64,000 nt of DNA, taken from the NCBI GenBank assembly GCA_019787685.1, contig JAHNUO010000014.1:682001-746000 (forward strand), read 5' to 3'. The stretch's first letter is position 1, and the number at the start of each line of letters is the position of its first letter. This stretch comes from Chiua virens. Its lineage: Eukaryota; Basidiomycota; Agaricomycetes; Boletales; Boletaceae. Shown one piece after another: positions 33,740 through 44,302 of this stretch. The position numbers and the translations under genes are program-made. Below the pieces are notes generated by a model. The model made no database searches. It worked only from the letters and a program-made list of their open reading frames with translations, and was not told the origin of the DNA.

Positions 33740-35776
33740 CGTCGCGGCTAGTTGGTTTCTGATTGTTGGGTGTTCATCGTTGGGTTGTGGTGTGGTTGCA
33801 AGCAGGTCGAGGTGGATCGGGCGGCTGGGAGAGTAATCGGGTGATTGGCGTGGGGTTGCGGTCGGGTTTTCTGGGTATGGCGTGTGCTGGCGTTGGCGTG
33901 ATGAGGCCTCTACCCGTGTGAGGAAGCCGTCTAAGCGGGTTTGCGCGCCTGTAGTTGGGTTTGTTAGTTGGGCATGGGATTGATTGCGTACTCTGGGTTG
34001 GTCTCGTGTTGCCTCTTTTTGCTTGTGTGGTGCTTTCCTGTTGCGGAAGCGGTCGACGGTGTTCCAGTCGTCATCTCGGGCTTGAGCGTTGGATGATCGT
34101 GTGGGTGGGTTGTTGTTCGTGGCCGTTTGCGGTTGTCGGGTGTTGGGTTCTGGCCACGTCGGTGGGTCGTTGTCGATGGGGAAGAATTGATATCCTTGGT
34201 CGGGGCGTTGGTGTATTAGTCTTTCCTTCATTTGCAGGAATGTGGGGCATTTGCGGTCCCAGGATGCATGGCCGTGGGTTCTGCAGTTAACGCAATAAAA
34301 AGAGTCAGTGTCTTTTTCGTCGCATTGGGGGGTACGATGGTTGCGCTTGCCGCATGTGCCGCAGTGTCTTCCTTTTCTGGGCACTCGTTTATTAGGTGGT
34401 TGTGTAGGCCTTGGCATTTGAAGCACCGCATTGATTCAGCTTGCGTGCGTTGGATGGATACCTTCTTTCCTTCTACGGCGATGCCATCGCGGATCGCTTT
34501 GTTGGCTGCTTCTGGCGAGGTGAAGGTGATGAAGGCGTGTGCTACCTGCTGGTGGGGTTTGCGGTCAGCTGGTCGTCGCAACCATGTTACCTTAGAGATC
34601 GAGTTTTCGGTAAGGTCGGAGGCTAGCTCAATGTTTCTGAGGTGTTGGTCGTCAGTGTCCAGGGTTACTGGAACGAATTCTGCTTCTGTTTTGAAACTTG
34701 ATACTAAAATTTGTGCGTCAGCGTTGAACTCGATGAAGAGGTCGGCGTGGTTGGATGGGTTGCTTAGGCATTTTGCCCCTTCTTTTTTGCTCATTTCAAG
34801 GAGTACGATGTTTCCTTTTGTCTTCCTTACGCTGTGGCGTACGAAGTCTGGGGCTCTGGTTTTGATGGCTGGTGCATGGAGTGCAAGGTTGATGCGTTCG
34901 GTGCGGTGAGTTCCTTGATATTCTCCGCGTTGTATTTGATGGCAACCTGCTTGTCTCTTGTTTTGCTTCGTGCGATTATTTCCCGCTGGGTTCTCGCGAG
35001 GCTGTTTGTTGAGACGGCGGCAGCGTAAGAGGTAGGGCGGGTTCGGGTGTGGTCTTGAGGCAGTAGTTGGGATATGGTGTTTTTTTTTTTGATTTCGGTG
35101 ATGGAAGACTTCATTGATTTGAGAGTGTCTGTGAGGACGTTGCGATCAGTATTATTGTCCCTCTGTGAGTTGTTGGGATGGGACTCGTCGTCTAGTTTTC
35201 TGGCTACGGCATCCATTCATGTCTCTTATTTCGCCCATAACGCGTTCTAGTCGGCCGGTTGTGGTCTCGTGGTTAGTCTGAACTTTATCATAGAGTCCTT
35301 CCGCGGCTGTATAACTGTGAGGTTCCAGTTCAGTTGGTCGTTCTTGGTTGTTTCGCAGATAGTTCATGTCGCTTCGTGGCTCATGTGGTTTATTTATGGC
35401 GTCAGTTTTTCCACAACATCGTTGGTGATGGCTAGGGCAAGGGAGTCAGTGTTTGCTGTCTCGAGCAGGAGGGCTACCGCTCGAATGGCATTGATCCCTG
35501 CTTCAGGGATTTTGATCCATCTTGTGATTTGTAGGAGGATGAGGGCTAGTTCCGGTGCGGTGAGTTGGGTATTCTGTTCAGTGATAAAACAAGCATTTTT
35601 TAGAAATTTGTAGGCGGAGGATACGGAGGATACTTCGTGCGGGAGCTCAGGAACTCAATTAGTGCTTCCTTGGTCATGTGAGCTAGTCGAGCTGAACGGC
35701 GTTGCGGTGTTTGGGAGTCGGAGAAATATTGAATGTCTTCTGGTGACCCCGGGACTTTGTTTTCCCCCTTGGTCAT
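33740..35776 (-). pseudogene. LINE C ORF1 (Gag-like, RRM-like region and three CCHC knuckles), frameshifted
   Basis: A start at 35776 gives MTKGENKVPGSPEDIQYFSD. The reading then shifts into other frames carrying LALILLQITRWIKIPEAG and, at 35216-34827, MDAVARKLDDE with DHTRTRPTSYAAAV. Frame 34794-34228 carries a fold resembling an RNA-recognition motif (VTWLRRPADRK, AFITFTSPEAANKAI) and a CX2CX5HX4C knuckle (CFKCQGLHNHLINEC). Frame 34426-33668 carries two more (CGTCGKRNHRTPQC and CVNCRTHGHASWDRKC) and a Pro/Gln/Thr-rich tail. This is the nucleic-acid-binding ORF1 of Tad-like LINEs. It overlaps the start of ORF2. Confidence 0.82.
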
Positions 35777-36220
35777 TGGATCTATGGAGTTTTGTTAACT
35801 TTGAGGCTGGGGTGTGTGTCTGGGGTATGTTTTCTTAGCGCTGTTATGTTGGTGTTTGCGCTGGGGTCCTCGGAGTGCCACCGTGAGAAGGTGATGGTAC
35901 AGGTCCACGGAGTTCTCTTGAGCTGCGTTAAAGACAGTTGTGAGTGCCAAAGTGATGTGAAGCCCACCGAATAGGATGGAGAACGATGTGCGATGGAATG
36001 GGCGACACGTCTGGACCCGAAATGAGCCAGTATGACGGCGTGAGCCAGACCAGAAATATCGGCGCGAGCAATAAGAGCACAACAAAATCACGAACATAGG
36101 ATATATAGTGCATAGGTCGTCTGAGGGCTTATGGTGGAGGGTGTCAGAGGTGGGAGTATAAGTTCAGAATGCGGCGGAGGTCAGTGCTCTGGAGCAAGCC
36201 GGAGGTTATCCTCATGCTTG
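35777..36220. other. Gene-free stretch, possible LINE C 5' UTR
   Basis: No domain is visible. By position it may be the 5' leader of LINE C. Confidence 0.3.
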
Positions 36221-36540
36221 CCGACAACGGGGACACCGCTTTCCGCGGTGGTCCTCGTCATACTTGGCAATGACGGGCATCACTTCCCGTCATCGTTCTT
36301 GTCGTGCTCACCAACGACGGGGCATCACTTCCCGCCGCGGTCCTCGTGTGCTTGTTGACGGCGGGGGTATCACTCCCCGTCATCGTCCTCGCCATAGTAC
36401 TTGCCGACGACAGGAGTATCACTTCCCGACGTTGTTCTCATCGTGCTCACTAACGACGGGGCATCACTTCCCGTCCTCATTCTTGTCCTGTTTACCAGCG
36501 ACGGGGCACCACTTCCCATCGTGGTCCTTGCCGTGCTTAA
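36221..36540. repeat. Minisatellite, about seven units of 42-49 bp
   Basis: Units beginning near 36221, 36269, 36312, 36354, 36403, 36451 and 36496 share the pattern ACGACGGGGCATCACTTCCCG followed by a T/C-rich GTCCTCGT segment. Units are diverged and of slightly variable length. Confidence 0.85.
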
Positions 36541-37920
36541 GGATGCACCGTTCAGGCAAGACATACAAGTGTGGGCTAGGAGACAACTGTAGAGAAGACA
36601 GCTATGGAAGCGGAGGTGGCCCCAAAGACAGGAGACCGGGTCAGGTAGAGCGCATGCCTTAAGAGGACAGCAGTTTTTGCAACCGCCACCCAAGCACCAT
36701 GATGCCTCTGCTCGCACGAGCAAGATTGCATTTTGATGCACGTCATGATGACTCTGCCCTGTCGGGCAAGATAATCTTCAACAACGCTGCTGCAACTCCC
36801 CAACAACCAGGCGGTGTGAGTCTTGTAAAGACATTGAGTATGCAAAGAAAACTTTTATAGTGACTTATATCAGGGTTCCCACGCAACCGGTCCGTGGGAG
36901 CCAAAATTCCTTGGTTCGAGGATACAGCTGTGTACGTAAAGCTATGACGCTCGCCAAGCTCACAAACAAACTGAGCGATCCTGCCAAACCGTAAGGACAA
37001 GGAACCCGTTCTGCCGTCACTTCCTCTCCAGCCTGTCCTCACCGATTCTGGCCCAAGTTCATCAGTGGGGGACGGGTGGAGAAGAACGTCTCCCGGCATT
37101 CGTCGTACCGAAGAGACTTGCGTGCCTGAGGCCTTTATGGGTGAAATGGTGAGGTGAGAGCCAAGAACGAGATGGCCCAGGGTGAGGCCTATGAGAAGGC
37201 GGAACGAAGGAACGCTAAACTCGCTTGGAAGACTTAGTTCTAGGGTGGTGCTTCGAATAAATTATCATCCTCATCCCTAAGGCCTCACCTCTACCCTAAC
37301 CACATCTCAGAGCTTTCATGCGATACTGAGCGATGATTGTTGGTGCCCCCACCACCTCTTCCTGACTTGACAGATCGACACCCAGGCTCCACCCTAGATT
37401 GCATCGTCATCTTCACACCGATGGCCACAACAGAGCAACCAAAGAAGTCGCATCAAGAAATGTGGCACTTGCACCAGGGTATGGCCCATTGGATTGGAGG
37501 GACTTGAAATCATCGGGACAGGACCTCAGAGTACGTCCTCAGTTCCAAATCGTCCTTCCTGTGCTTAGCGCTCTTTCTTTAACGCAAAAATTAGGGCATG
37601 GACGTACTACTACGGATCCCGCCATCCGTGCTCAAGCTGTACAACAAGATTGACGACGCTTGGATCATCGGCCATCAACGGCAAGGTGTACAACATCATG
37701 CCATATCTACCGTATCGCCCGGGTGATGAGAAAAAGTTGATGCGAGTCGCAGGGAGGGCCGCCCAATTGATCTCTATTCCGGAATGATCTTAGCATTGGC
37801 GCATGCATGGTTGAATGCAGACTTTATGCTGGATGCATGCCTCATTGGATTTCTTGTCTTGGAATTGTATGCATCATAGACCTGGAGCAATAGATTGGAT
37901 CCACTACCCCGTATACTAAC
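36541..37920. other. Mostly gene-free stretch
   Basis: One coding-like piece lies near 37600-37720 (ending in frame with VLLRIPPSVLKLYNKIDDAW) after a possible short intron (about 37560-37594). It is too short to assign. The rest shows nothing. Confidence 0.3.
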
Positions 37921-38280
37921 ATGCACTATATTTTAGATAACAGACACAAGTTCAACCTTCTGCGGACCGAGCTAACGGGCGTATCTGGCAACTATATTTC
38001 CAAACGTATACAGATCCCTGGGAACCATATTCTTTGCTTTTACGAAGACAATCCTAGCGGTCAACAGGTCGCCTTGCAGGCGCCCATTGCCAGGACAGTC
38101 TCATTCCCAATAGGGATGCCCCTTGGTCCGTTTTTCAGAGATCCATTGTTAGTCCAAGTTCTACAAAGTGACTCACGACATCACACTGAACTCGAGAGAG
38201 TATTGCAGGAGCGGCAGGCTGGAAGTCAAGACAGACGTCAACTCATTAATCATTTTCTCATGACTCCTTGCTCACACTGA
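37921..38280 (+). CDS. Short open frame, unknown, weakly DUF6532-like
   Basis: A 119-codon frame contains LLRTELTGVSGNYISKRIQI, then VSFPIGMPLGPFFRDPLLVQV. The arrangement of an N-terminal helix (LRTELTGV) before a segment with FRDPL loosely recalls the N-terminal half of DUF6532 proteins. It could equally be a random or decayed frame. No partner exon is clear. Confidence 0.25.
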   Translation: MHYILDNRHKFNLLRTELTGVSGNYISKRIQIPGNHILCFYEDNPSGQQVALQAPIARTVSFPIGMPLGPFFRDPLLVQVLQSDSRHHTELERVLQERQAGSQDRRQLINHFLMTPCSH

Positions 38281-38899
38281 TGTTGACACGTGGAAAGCGG
38301 CCGAGTCCTGGGGAGTCAGACTTGATATGTGCCTCCCTCGAACAGGAAGCCCTAGGAAACTATGTGCGCTGACCATATCTTCAGCGAAGTTGGGATTAAA
38401 AGGCTGGAAAGCAAGCTACTGAGTGAGAAATCGCAGGATCGACCTGAGGGTACTGGGTGGAGAAGGGTGAGAATGGGGGTCTGTACACTCTCTCATATGG
38501 AAGCTTGGCTTCAGATCCATTCTTTTCTCAATTAGAGTTTTTCATACGTATCAATCTGACTGGTGTAGATTGTGGGTATTGGCGTACATCGAATTTTTAA
38601 TCCAAAACAATATATTCTTGAGTCCATTGGTGATTCTTTTCGGGAAAATCTGTAAGTGGGATGTTGATGGTGAGCGCGCCTCCACTCGATAGGGTGAGAT
38701 CCACACGCCTACCAAATCGATCCCTTCATCCTAATCTGGGCCGTTTGGCAGCATGGGCCGCCGCCCCATCCTCAAGACTCTCAGGCTTGGCCTTGTGCAG
38801 TGCACTGTATCAAGTATGTCAATGATAAGTCTATGTGCCGGCGGTTCGATGTATGTGATCCTGGCGGTCTGCAATAGGATTTCTCCGCTAGACATTGCA
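38281..38899. other. Gene-free stretch
   Basis: Nothing supported. Confidence 0.3.
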
Positions 38900-39487
38900 A
38901 AATGTGTCTACACCAGGGAGGATTGAGGCTTCAAGCATCTGGTGGTTGCAAGATGTGGCAAAGACAATGTCGAGAAGGGAGAATATGTTATACGAGTGTA
39001 GAAGCTCCATAGTGGAATTGTATCCTTTTCGACAGCCATCACCAGAGCTGATTTGCCTGTGGAGTTACAAGAGCTGGGATTGCAGCTTCGATGACCCTCC
39101 TGGCCAGATTCGGACATGCCAATTCTTGGTATCCGGGAATAAGGAGATGAAGTGCAGTATCTCCCATTGTGGTAGTGAGCCTCGCGTTCGCTCCATTGCA
39201 AATGAGGAATTCGATCGTCAGCGGAACCAATCGATACCAAGACTCCGTAAGGTGAGACCTTGCAGTGCGTTGTGCTGTTCGACATTGCTAGCGCTTGCAT
39301 AGTAGTCACCAGACGGAGCGAAGAACAGGGTACGTAGTCCTGTTCCGCGCCTGATGATACGATGAACTAATAGAGATTGACTTTGAGCACGGTCCATTCT
39401 TTTCAATGGTGCATTACGGGGAGAGTGAACCGCGTCGAGTTTGGTTGGGATCCGAGTTCTCGTCCCCACGTTCATCGGCTTCCTCAT
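38900..39487 (-). pseudogene. Ankyrin-repeat fragment
   Basis: The minus frame 39230-39039 carries IEFLICNGANARLTTTMGD followed by TALHLLIPGYQE, the loop-helix signature of an ankyrin repeat. A following frame has GKSALVMAVEKDTIPLW, a second degenerate repeat. Flanking frames have no motif. Only one to two repeats survive, split between frames. A plus-strand ankyrin relic lies 2.4 kb away and may derive from the same gene family. Confidence 0.5.
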
Positions 39488-40247
39488 CTTCTATCCCCCA
39501 CCATCGAATATCTCGCTCCATTCCACCACCCAACACGCATTTCTCATCGGCCATAAACACGACTGAATATATGTGACTTCGGCCATTGATTTTATCACCT
39601 TCCTGTGCGGCACCCGTTTGGATGGGTCACCTCGCCTTGATCATCTCGGTCTTACTTTTCCTTGCCCTTGCTGGACCCGGTGTTATCCTTGCTTCTCGTC
39701 GGTACTGTCTTTGTATTGTCCTCGTCGGCCACTCACCTGCTCTACGCAACTTGTAGTTGATCTTCCTTGATGGTACGCACAGGACCCACTAGTACACCAC
39801 TCACAAACAGGATGAAGAACAATGAGCCTCACTTCATGAAATCAACAGGACTTCAAGTTCGCAGCTCACAGCTCATTTTCCACGCGTCGCGTTCGCCTCG
39901 ATGACGGGAGGGCTCAGTATGATGCGATGCACCCTTTGTCAGACAATAGTACATACTTGTATACTACGAGTGTTGGAGTGATCTACATGTAGAAAAGTTG
40001 TGCTCCGACTCGAAAAGTTGCGCACTGATTGAGTGTGCATTTGGACCCTTCATATTTACATACGATACGGGAACATCCAGTTCTCACTGGGTGTCACCAA
40101 CTTACATCCACCGTAATAGTAATATTAATAATGACGTCGCGTCAACGGCGATCAGTCTTGCATAAACGCGTCCACCATCCCTTGCATGTCTACCGCCATT
40201 CACTGAGTGATCAGCGGATGTGTGGCCTGCAGAACGAACGGCGTACC
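39488..40247. other. Gene-free stretch
   Basis: Nothing supported. Confidence 0.3.
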
Positions 40248-41278
40248 TTGAAACGCCTGCTTGACCAGCCCGATACCCTCACGTTGACCATCTCTAAGGA
40301 TCTGTACGTTCTCGACCGCTTCCTGGTGTTTCTTCACGGACAATTCCTGGAGGAGGGAGATGATGACGGTGAGAGCTACAGGTAGTCCAGAGATAACTCA
40401 CGTACCAATAGCGTTCTCTGCTTTTCAATGATCTGGACGAGCAACTTGCGTTTTCTGTCTTCGCTGGCGGCGTATCGGGACAAAAAGTCTTGGTAGAGAT
40501 CTTCCCTAGCATACGCTGTCCCCAAGTGTCATAGCATATACGCGCCCTTTGGCTTACATTTGATCCATGCTCCCTTCGATTGCAGCCGTCCTTCGATTCA
40601 CCTGAAAGACGCAGTTGAGTGAACGACACCACGATGCAGAAAGATAGAGCACGCGAACAAGGTCCTCCAGTTCCGCTTGTGCACTTTTCAAAAACCGATT
40701 CTCAGTCTCCTCTTTCTGTTTCTGCCACGCCACTGTATGCGGGATAAATGTATGATGGGAGCTATGCGTGCACTGTCGGGTGCACCCTTGAAAGCTAAAA
40801 TAGCTTTCGCGTATAGCCTATAAATGGATTCCGTATGATGAGATTAGCGACGCGTCGGGTACAGCCTGCCAGTGATCCGGTGAATTGATATGGCACATAC
40901 TCTAGTTCGAGATCAACCTCGGGAACCAAGTCATCGTCGTCACCTCGCATCAACCGGCTGGTTGAACGATTTTGAGCAGCAATCCTGGGCATGTGGAAGA
41001 GAGATTCTAAATAGATCTCATCGACGGGAAATTTGAAATCCGACTATAATGAATGTGACCACGTCACGGAGGCTGTGCTGTCACATGACTCGCCTCCTGC
41101 TCTGTCCGCTTTTGCTGATCCCAGGCGTCCACAGTTGTCGTGGTTGAAGTGCCAAACTTCTTTCAGAGGGGCGGCGGCTTCCTCATCGGTTTTGCCCTCT
41201 ACCGTGAAAATCAGTCTAGCGTCTGTATACTCTGGGAGGGTGAAGTCGGGTTCCGCTTCGGGATCTGGGTTGTTCATA
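40248..41278 (-). CDS. Possible multi-exon coiled-coil gene, unknown, ends uncertain
   Basis: Coding-like minus-strand pieces lie in order. One starting MNNPDPEAEPDFTLPEYTDA is at 41278-41044. One with RLMRGDDDDLVPEVDLELEY is at 40992-40795. A helix with WQKQKEETENRFLKSAQAEL lies near 40735. DLYQDFLSRYAASEDRKRKL lies near 40500-40404. After a GT-AG intron there is LSVKKHQEAVENVQILRDGQ (40350-40248). Charged heptads suggest a coiled coil. Exon boundaries are only partly supported by GT-AG signals, and I cannot name the family. It may be a host gene copy rather than a functional gene. Confidence 0.35.
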
Positions 41279-41873
41279 GTGACTCGAAGGAAAGGAGAGA
41301 CTACGTATGTTGTAGCTAGATATTGCAAGGCAGAGAAGAAACGATGAAGAAACGACGAAGCTCAGGCTGCGCCACGACGTAAAGCCGGCGGAACTCGGGT
41401 TGCAGGGCAATGGTAAAGGAAGAGATGAGGAAGGAGGGAGAATAGAAGAAGGTAGGAAGAAACGTATTCGACGCCAGTGAAAGACGTGACGAATCAATCA
41501 AACTGCAAAAGGTGAATCGTGACCCTGGAAGAGAACAGCTTGGAGTAGAGCGAGATGGCGATAGATGTAGCGCTCGAAGGCGATAGCCTGGATCCGCGAC
41601 ACGGAACCTGGGAAGAAGAGATGAAGCTTTTGTAAGAACCAGGAACGAGACCGAACCGAACCGACGGTCGTTGCGGAACCAAAGCTGTGGAAAGAGAGGG
41701 AAGCGGAGGTTGAGCGTGAGGGACAGTGGGGAAAATATCAAGGATCCGGATGAAACAGGCACGATTGAATCAGGATGACATCAGCCTTAGAGCGAGGGAA
41801 GACAGAAGGAGTGAGAAGAATCAGTTAGGAAAACTGGATGATGCCAGGACAAAGTTGAGGATATGGAGATACG
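41279..41873. other. Gene-free stretch
   Basis: A minus-strand frame at 41762-41316 is low-complexity Ser/Leu/Arg and is treated as noise. Confidence 0.3.
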
Positions 41874-42900
41874 ATGAATCACTTCGCCTCAAACTACATC
41901 AAGACCTTCATTGAGTCTGACTGGATCCCAATTCCTGTAATGCTCTGGGAAGAACAGTTCCGGAAGCAGCCTTGCAGAAAGGACAAACCTCCGTGGTGGG
42001 ACCACCTGCTCACAATTGGTGTCTCACTCCCTCCTGACATCCTACGAAGTGCACTACAGCGTCATTTTATCCACCATTTAACGACTGCTGCACTTCTAGT
42101 TCACAAGTGTGTATACATACATTTTGCCAAGGACGATGGAGATAAGATTCTTCACCTCACCATATCGCTTTGCAATGAATCATTCTGCCTCTACTACATG
42201 GTTGTGATCTCAATTCCCGCGGTGCCCGAGGTAGAACAATCCTAGAAGTTGTCATCCAAAAAGGATACTTCCGCAGCGGAACATCTGCTCACTCTACTCC
42301 CTTTAGACATCCTGAAAACTGTGCTGCCACATGGCTTGATCAGCATTGTTGCCCTCCTAGTTACAAAGGGACTGGGTATACATTTCACCGTGGATGACGG
42401 AGATACGGCTTTTCACCTCACTGCATTCCATTGCACAGAATCGTTCTGCCTTGATCTCATCAAGATATTGGTTGAAGCCGGCCGCAACCCCACTTCCCGC
42501 GGCGTTATGGGCATCACCATCCTAGAACCTGCCATCATTTGTGGATATACCTCCACGGCGGAGGCCCTCTTGTTCTCATGCGATGTCCCGTGCCCTCCTG
42601 GGTCCGCCACCCTTCCGAGAGCACTACGGTATGGGTTAGCCCCCAAGATAGTCAAGTTGTTAGTTTGCAGAGGTGCCAACGTGCATTCCATCATATCCAG
42701 AGGAGAACGATCCTTCACGTCGTCATCGCCACCTACTGCGAGTCCATGAGTTTGGAGTTGGTCAAGATCTTCGTCAAAGGTGGCGGCAATCCGGGGCGCT
42801 GTGATCTTGAAGGGAAATCACTTTGGATAGCTACTATGGAACATAGCTACGGTTCCCCCACATTCTCTCGACGTCCTACTTGGAAGGCAAATGGAAATGA
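41874..42900 (+). pseudogene. Ankyrin-repeat protein relic, frameshifted
   Basis: Repeated units lie in three frames. One runs from 41874 with ALLVHKCVYIHFAKDDGDK. One spans 42249-42749 with ALLVTKGLGIHFTVDDGDT, then IKILVEAGRNPTSRGVMGIT and IVKLLVCRGANVHS. A third near 42700-42860 has VKIFVKGGGNP. The unit (A-x-LLV-xx-G-x-x-IH...DDGDT.FHL... KILVEAG.NP) is the ankyrin pattern. Frame changes near 42235 and 42705 break it. Function is unknown; ankyrin repeats mediate protein binding. Confidence 0.6.
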
Positions 42901-43139
42901 TTGTGACTCAAGTAAAGTCCACTTACTCAGTTACCTCGCCGGTGCGTTATCCACGCCTTGTTCACCTATGACATTTTCCTTGACATTTCCGCAGCTGATT
43001 GCACCTCATCTTCATCACTCTGTGCATTCCTCGGAGGACGAGACTTTTTTCAGTGTCCTTTTTGATACACCAAGCATATATTAATCCATTGCGACTAGTC
43101 GTATTATTCTGAGAAGAGTATCGTCCTTTGCAAGCTTGA

Positions 43140-43690
43140 ATGACTGTTGAACCGCCTCAAATCCCACCAACTGCTTCTCAGACGGCAATGCAGTTTTCCG
43201 CGCTAATTGAGGCCTGGAAGATGTTTCGACGAGCGCGAGCATTACGCTTCTTCGCAACTAGCAGTACTACTACCGCGGAAAAGCTCCAGGCAAGGGAAAT
43301 GCTTGCCGTAGTTCTGTTGGAAATTGGCGACGTCGATGCAAAGCAGGTACATTGGTTCTTTGCGTTCTTCCCTTCGCTCTACTGAGATCCCCAGACCTTC
43401 CGTACCATTGTTTCTCCCCATCCAGACACCCCGTCACCTCCACCCGCGTCTGCATATCTCTACCTCGCGCAACTGACCGATGACGACCCGCATGCTGCCC
43501 TCACCCTTTACTCAATTCTAATCCGCGATTGATCTGTTTCAGACTCAATGCATAGAAAAATCCATTTCTACTAATATATCAGAGGAAGATGATGCCAAAT
43601 CAAGGGAAACATCATCAGGGCCCATCTTCGCATGGTCGAAATTTAGATGGATCCAGAATACGACCTATGGCAAGTGTCATTTTTCTATCG
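43140..43690 (+). pseudogene. Acl4-like TPR protein (ribosomal protein L4 assembly chaperone) fragment
   Basis: The exon 43140-43346 encodes AREMLAVVLLEIGDVDAKQ. A 48-bp GT-AG intron (43347-43394) follows, then TFRTIVSPHPDTPSPPPASA and YLYLAQLTDDDPHAAL, all in phase. A stop near 43530 truncates the protein. Farther on, another frame resumes with KGNIIRAHLRMVEI, a TAG at 43644-43646, then MDPEYDLW. This order matches the N-terminal half of basidiomycete Acl4-like tetratricopeptide proteins as I remember them (SAYLYLAQL, then MVEIWMDPxYDL). Acl4 escorts ribosomal protein L4 to the nucleus. The intron shows this is a DNA-level copy, not a retrocopy. Confidence 0.6.
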
Positions 43691-44302
43691 GATCGACAGT
43701 CTTTGACATGGTCTCCAGCGTCGATCCAACCTGCCTCAAGCACATTCTCTCTGTCCACGATCGCGGAGTGTGAGATCCTAGAAGAAGTTTTGAGGGGTGT
43801 CAGATGTACAATTGCTGCACGCTTTGCGAAGTTTGCTTTTGGTGAGAGACTTCAATCGCGATCATTCACACCCTGTATGTATCGCCTTAATCTTTATATT
43901 GTGCAGCACACACATTTTCCCTTTGTCAGGTCACCGTCCTATTAATATTTCCTGAAGGAGACAAATCCTCGTATTGTTCTTACCTTCGAAATCGATCAGA
44001 AACCGTGCCGAACGGCAAGGAAAGGTGAAGCGAGATTTCGATCATCTATGTCTAGAATCAGTGACATTGAAGCTAGGGGACCGCGAAACCCGACTAGCAA
44101 CACGAATACTCATGCTATTGTGGAAATATGGAAGGGGTAATCTATAGAGTACCCTAGTAATGTAGTCACTAAGGTAGAGCTACGAAAGTTCTACTACGTG
44201 ATTATGTAACACGGTGGCTGTACACATCGACGCACGCGGCACACCGTGTGCTACGGATCGTATTCTGACAGCTATCTCAGAATACACTTGATTAGCGACC
44301 AT
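43691..44302. other. Gene-free stretch between two host-gene fragments
   Basis: A coding-like frame (43589-43945) continues past the Acl4 fragment with TIAECEILEEVLRGV, which may be more of the same degenerate gene. The rest shows nothing. Confidence 0.3.

Larger units (their letters stand above)
30161..35776 (-). mobile_element. LINE C, decayed Tad/I-like non-LTR retrotransposon
   Basis: Both LINE ORFs are recognisable on the minus strand but broken by many frameshifts and stops. The order from 35776 down to 30161 is ORF1 with zinc knuckles, APE endonuclease, reverse transcriptase, RNase H and C-terminal knuckle. The family is the same as LINE A in the opposite orientation: both share THFGGRPGRST, SLHLL, GHYLID and PGHADVPGNEEAD/AGHQGIMGNERAD-type RNase H ends. 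The plus-strand G19 tract at 30161-30179 lies at the C-terminal end. Flanking duplications were not found. Confidence 0.88.

Noticed and set aside
34232..34909. 225-codon plus-strand frame and the 337-codon plus-strand frame at 30991-32004
   Set aside because: Both are antisense to LINE C coding sequence, where recognisable motifs lie on the minus strand.
36221..36540. CRISPR-like array
   Set aside because: The repeats are directly adjacent and diverged with no unique spacers of constant size, and the context is a fungal genome. It is a minisatellite.
41316..41762. 148-codon minus-strand frame
   Set aside because: It is low-complexity Ser/Leu/Arg/Phe with no motif and is likely a chance open frame.
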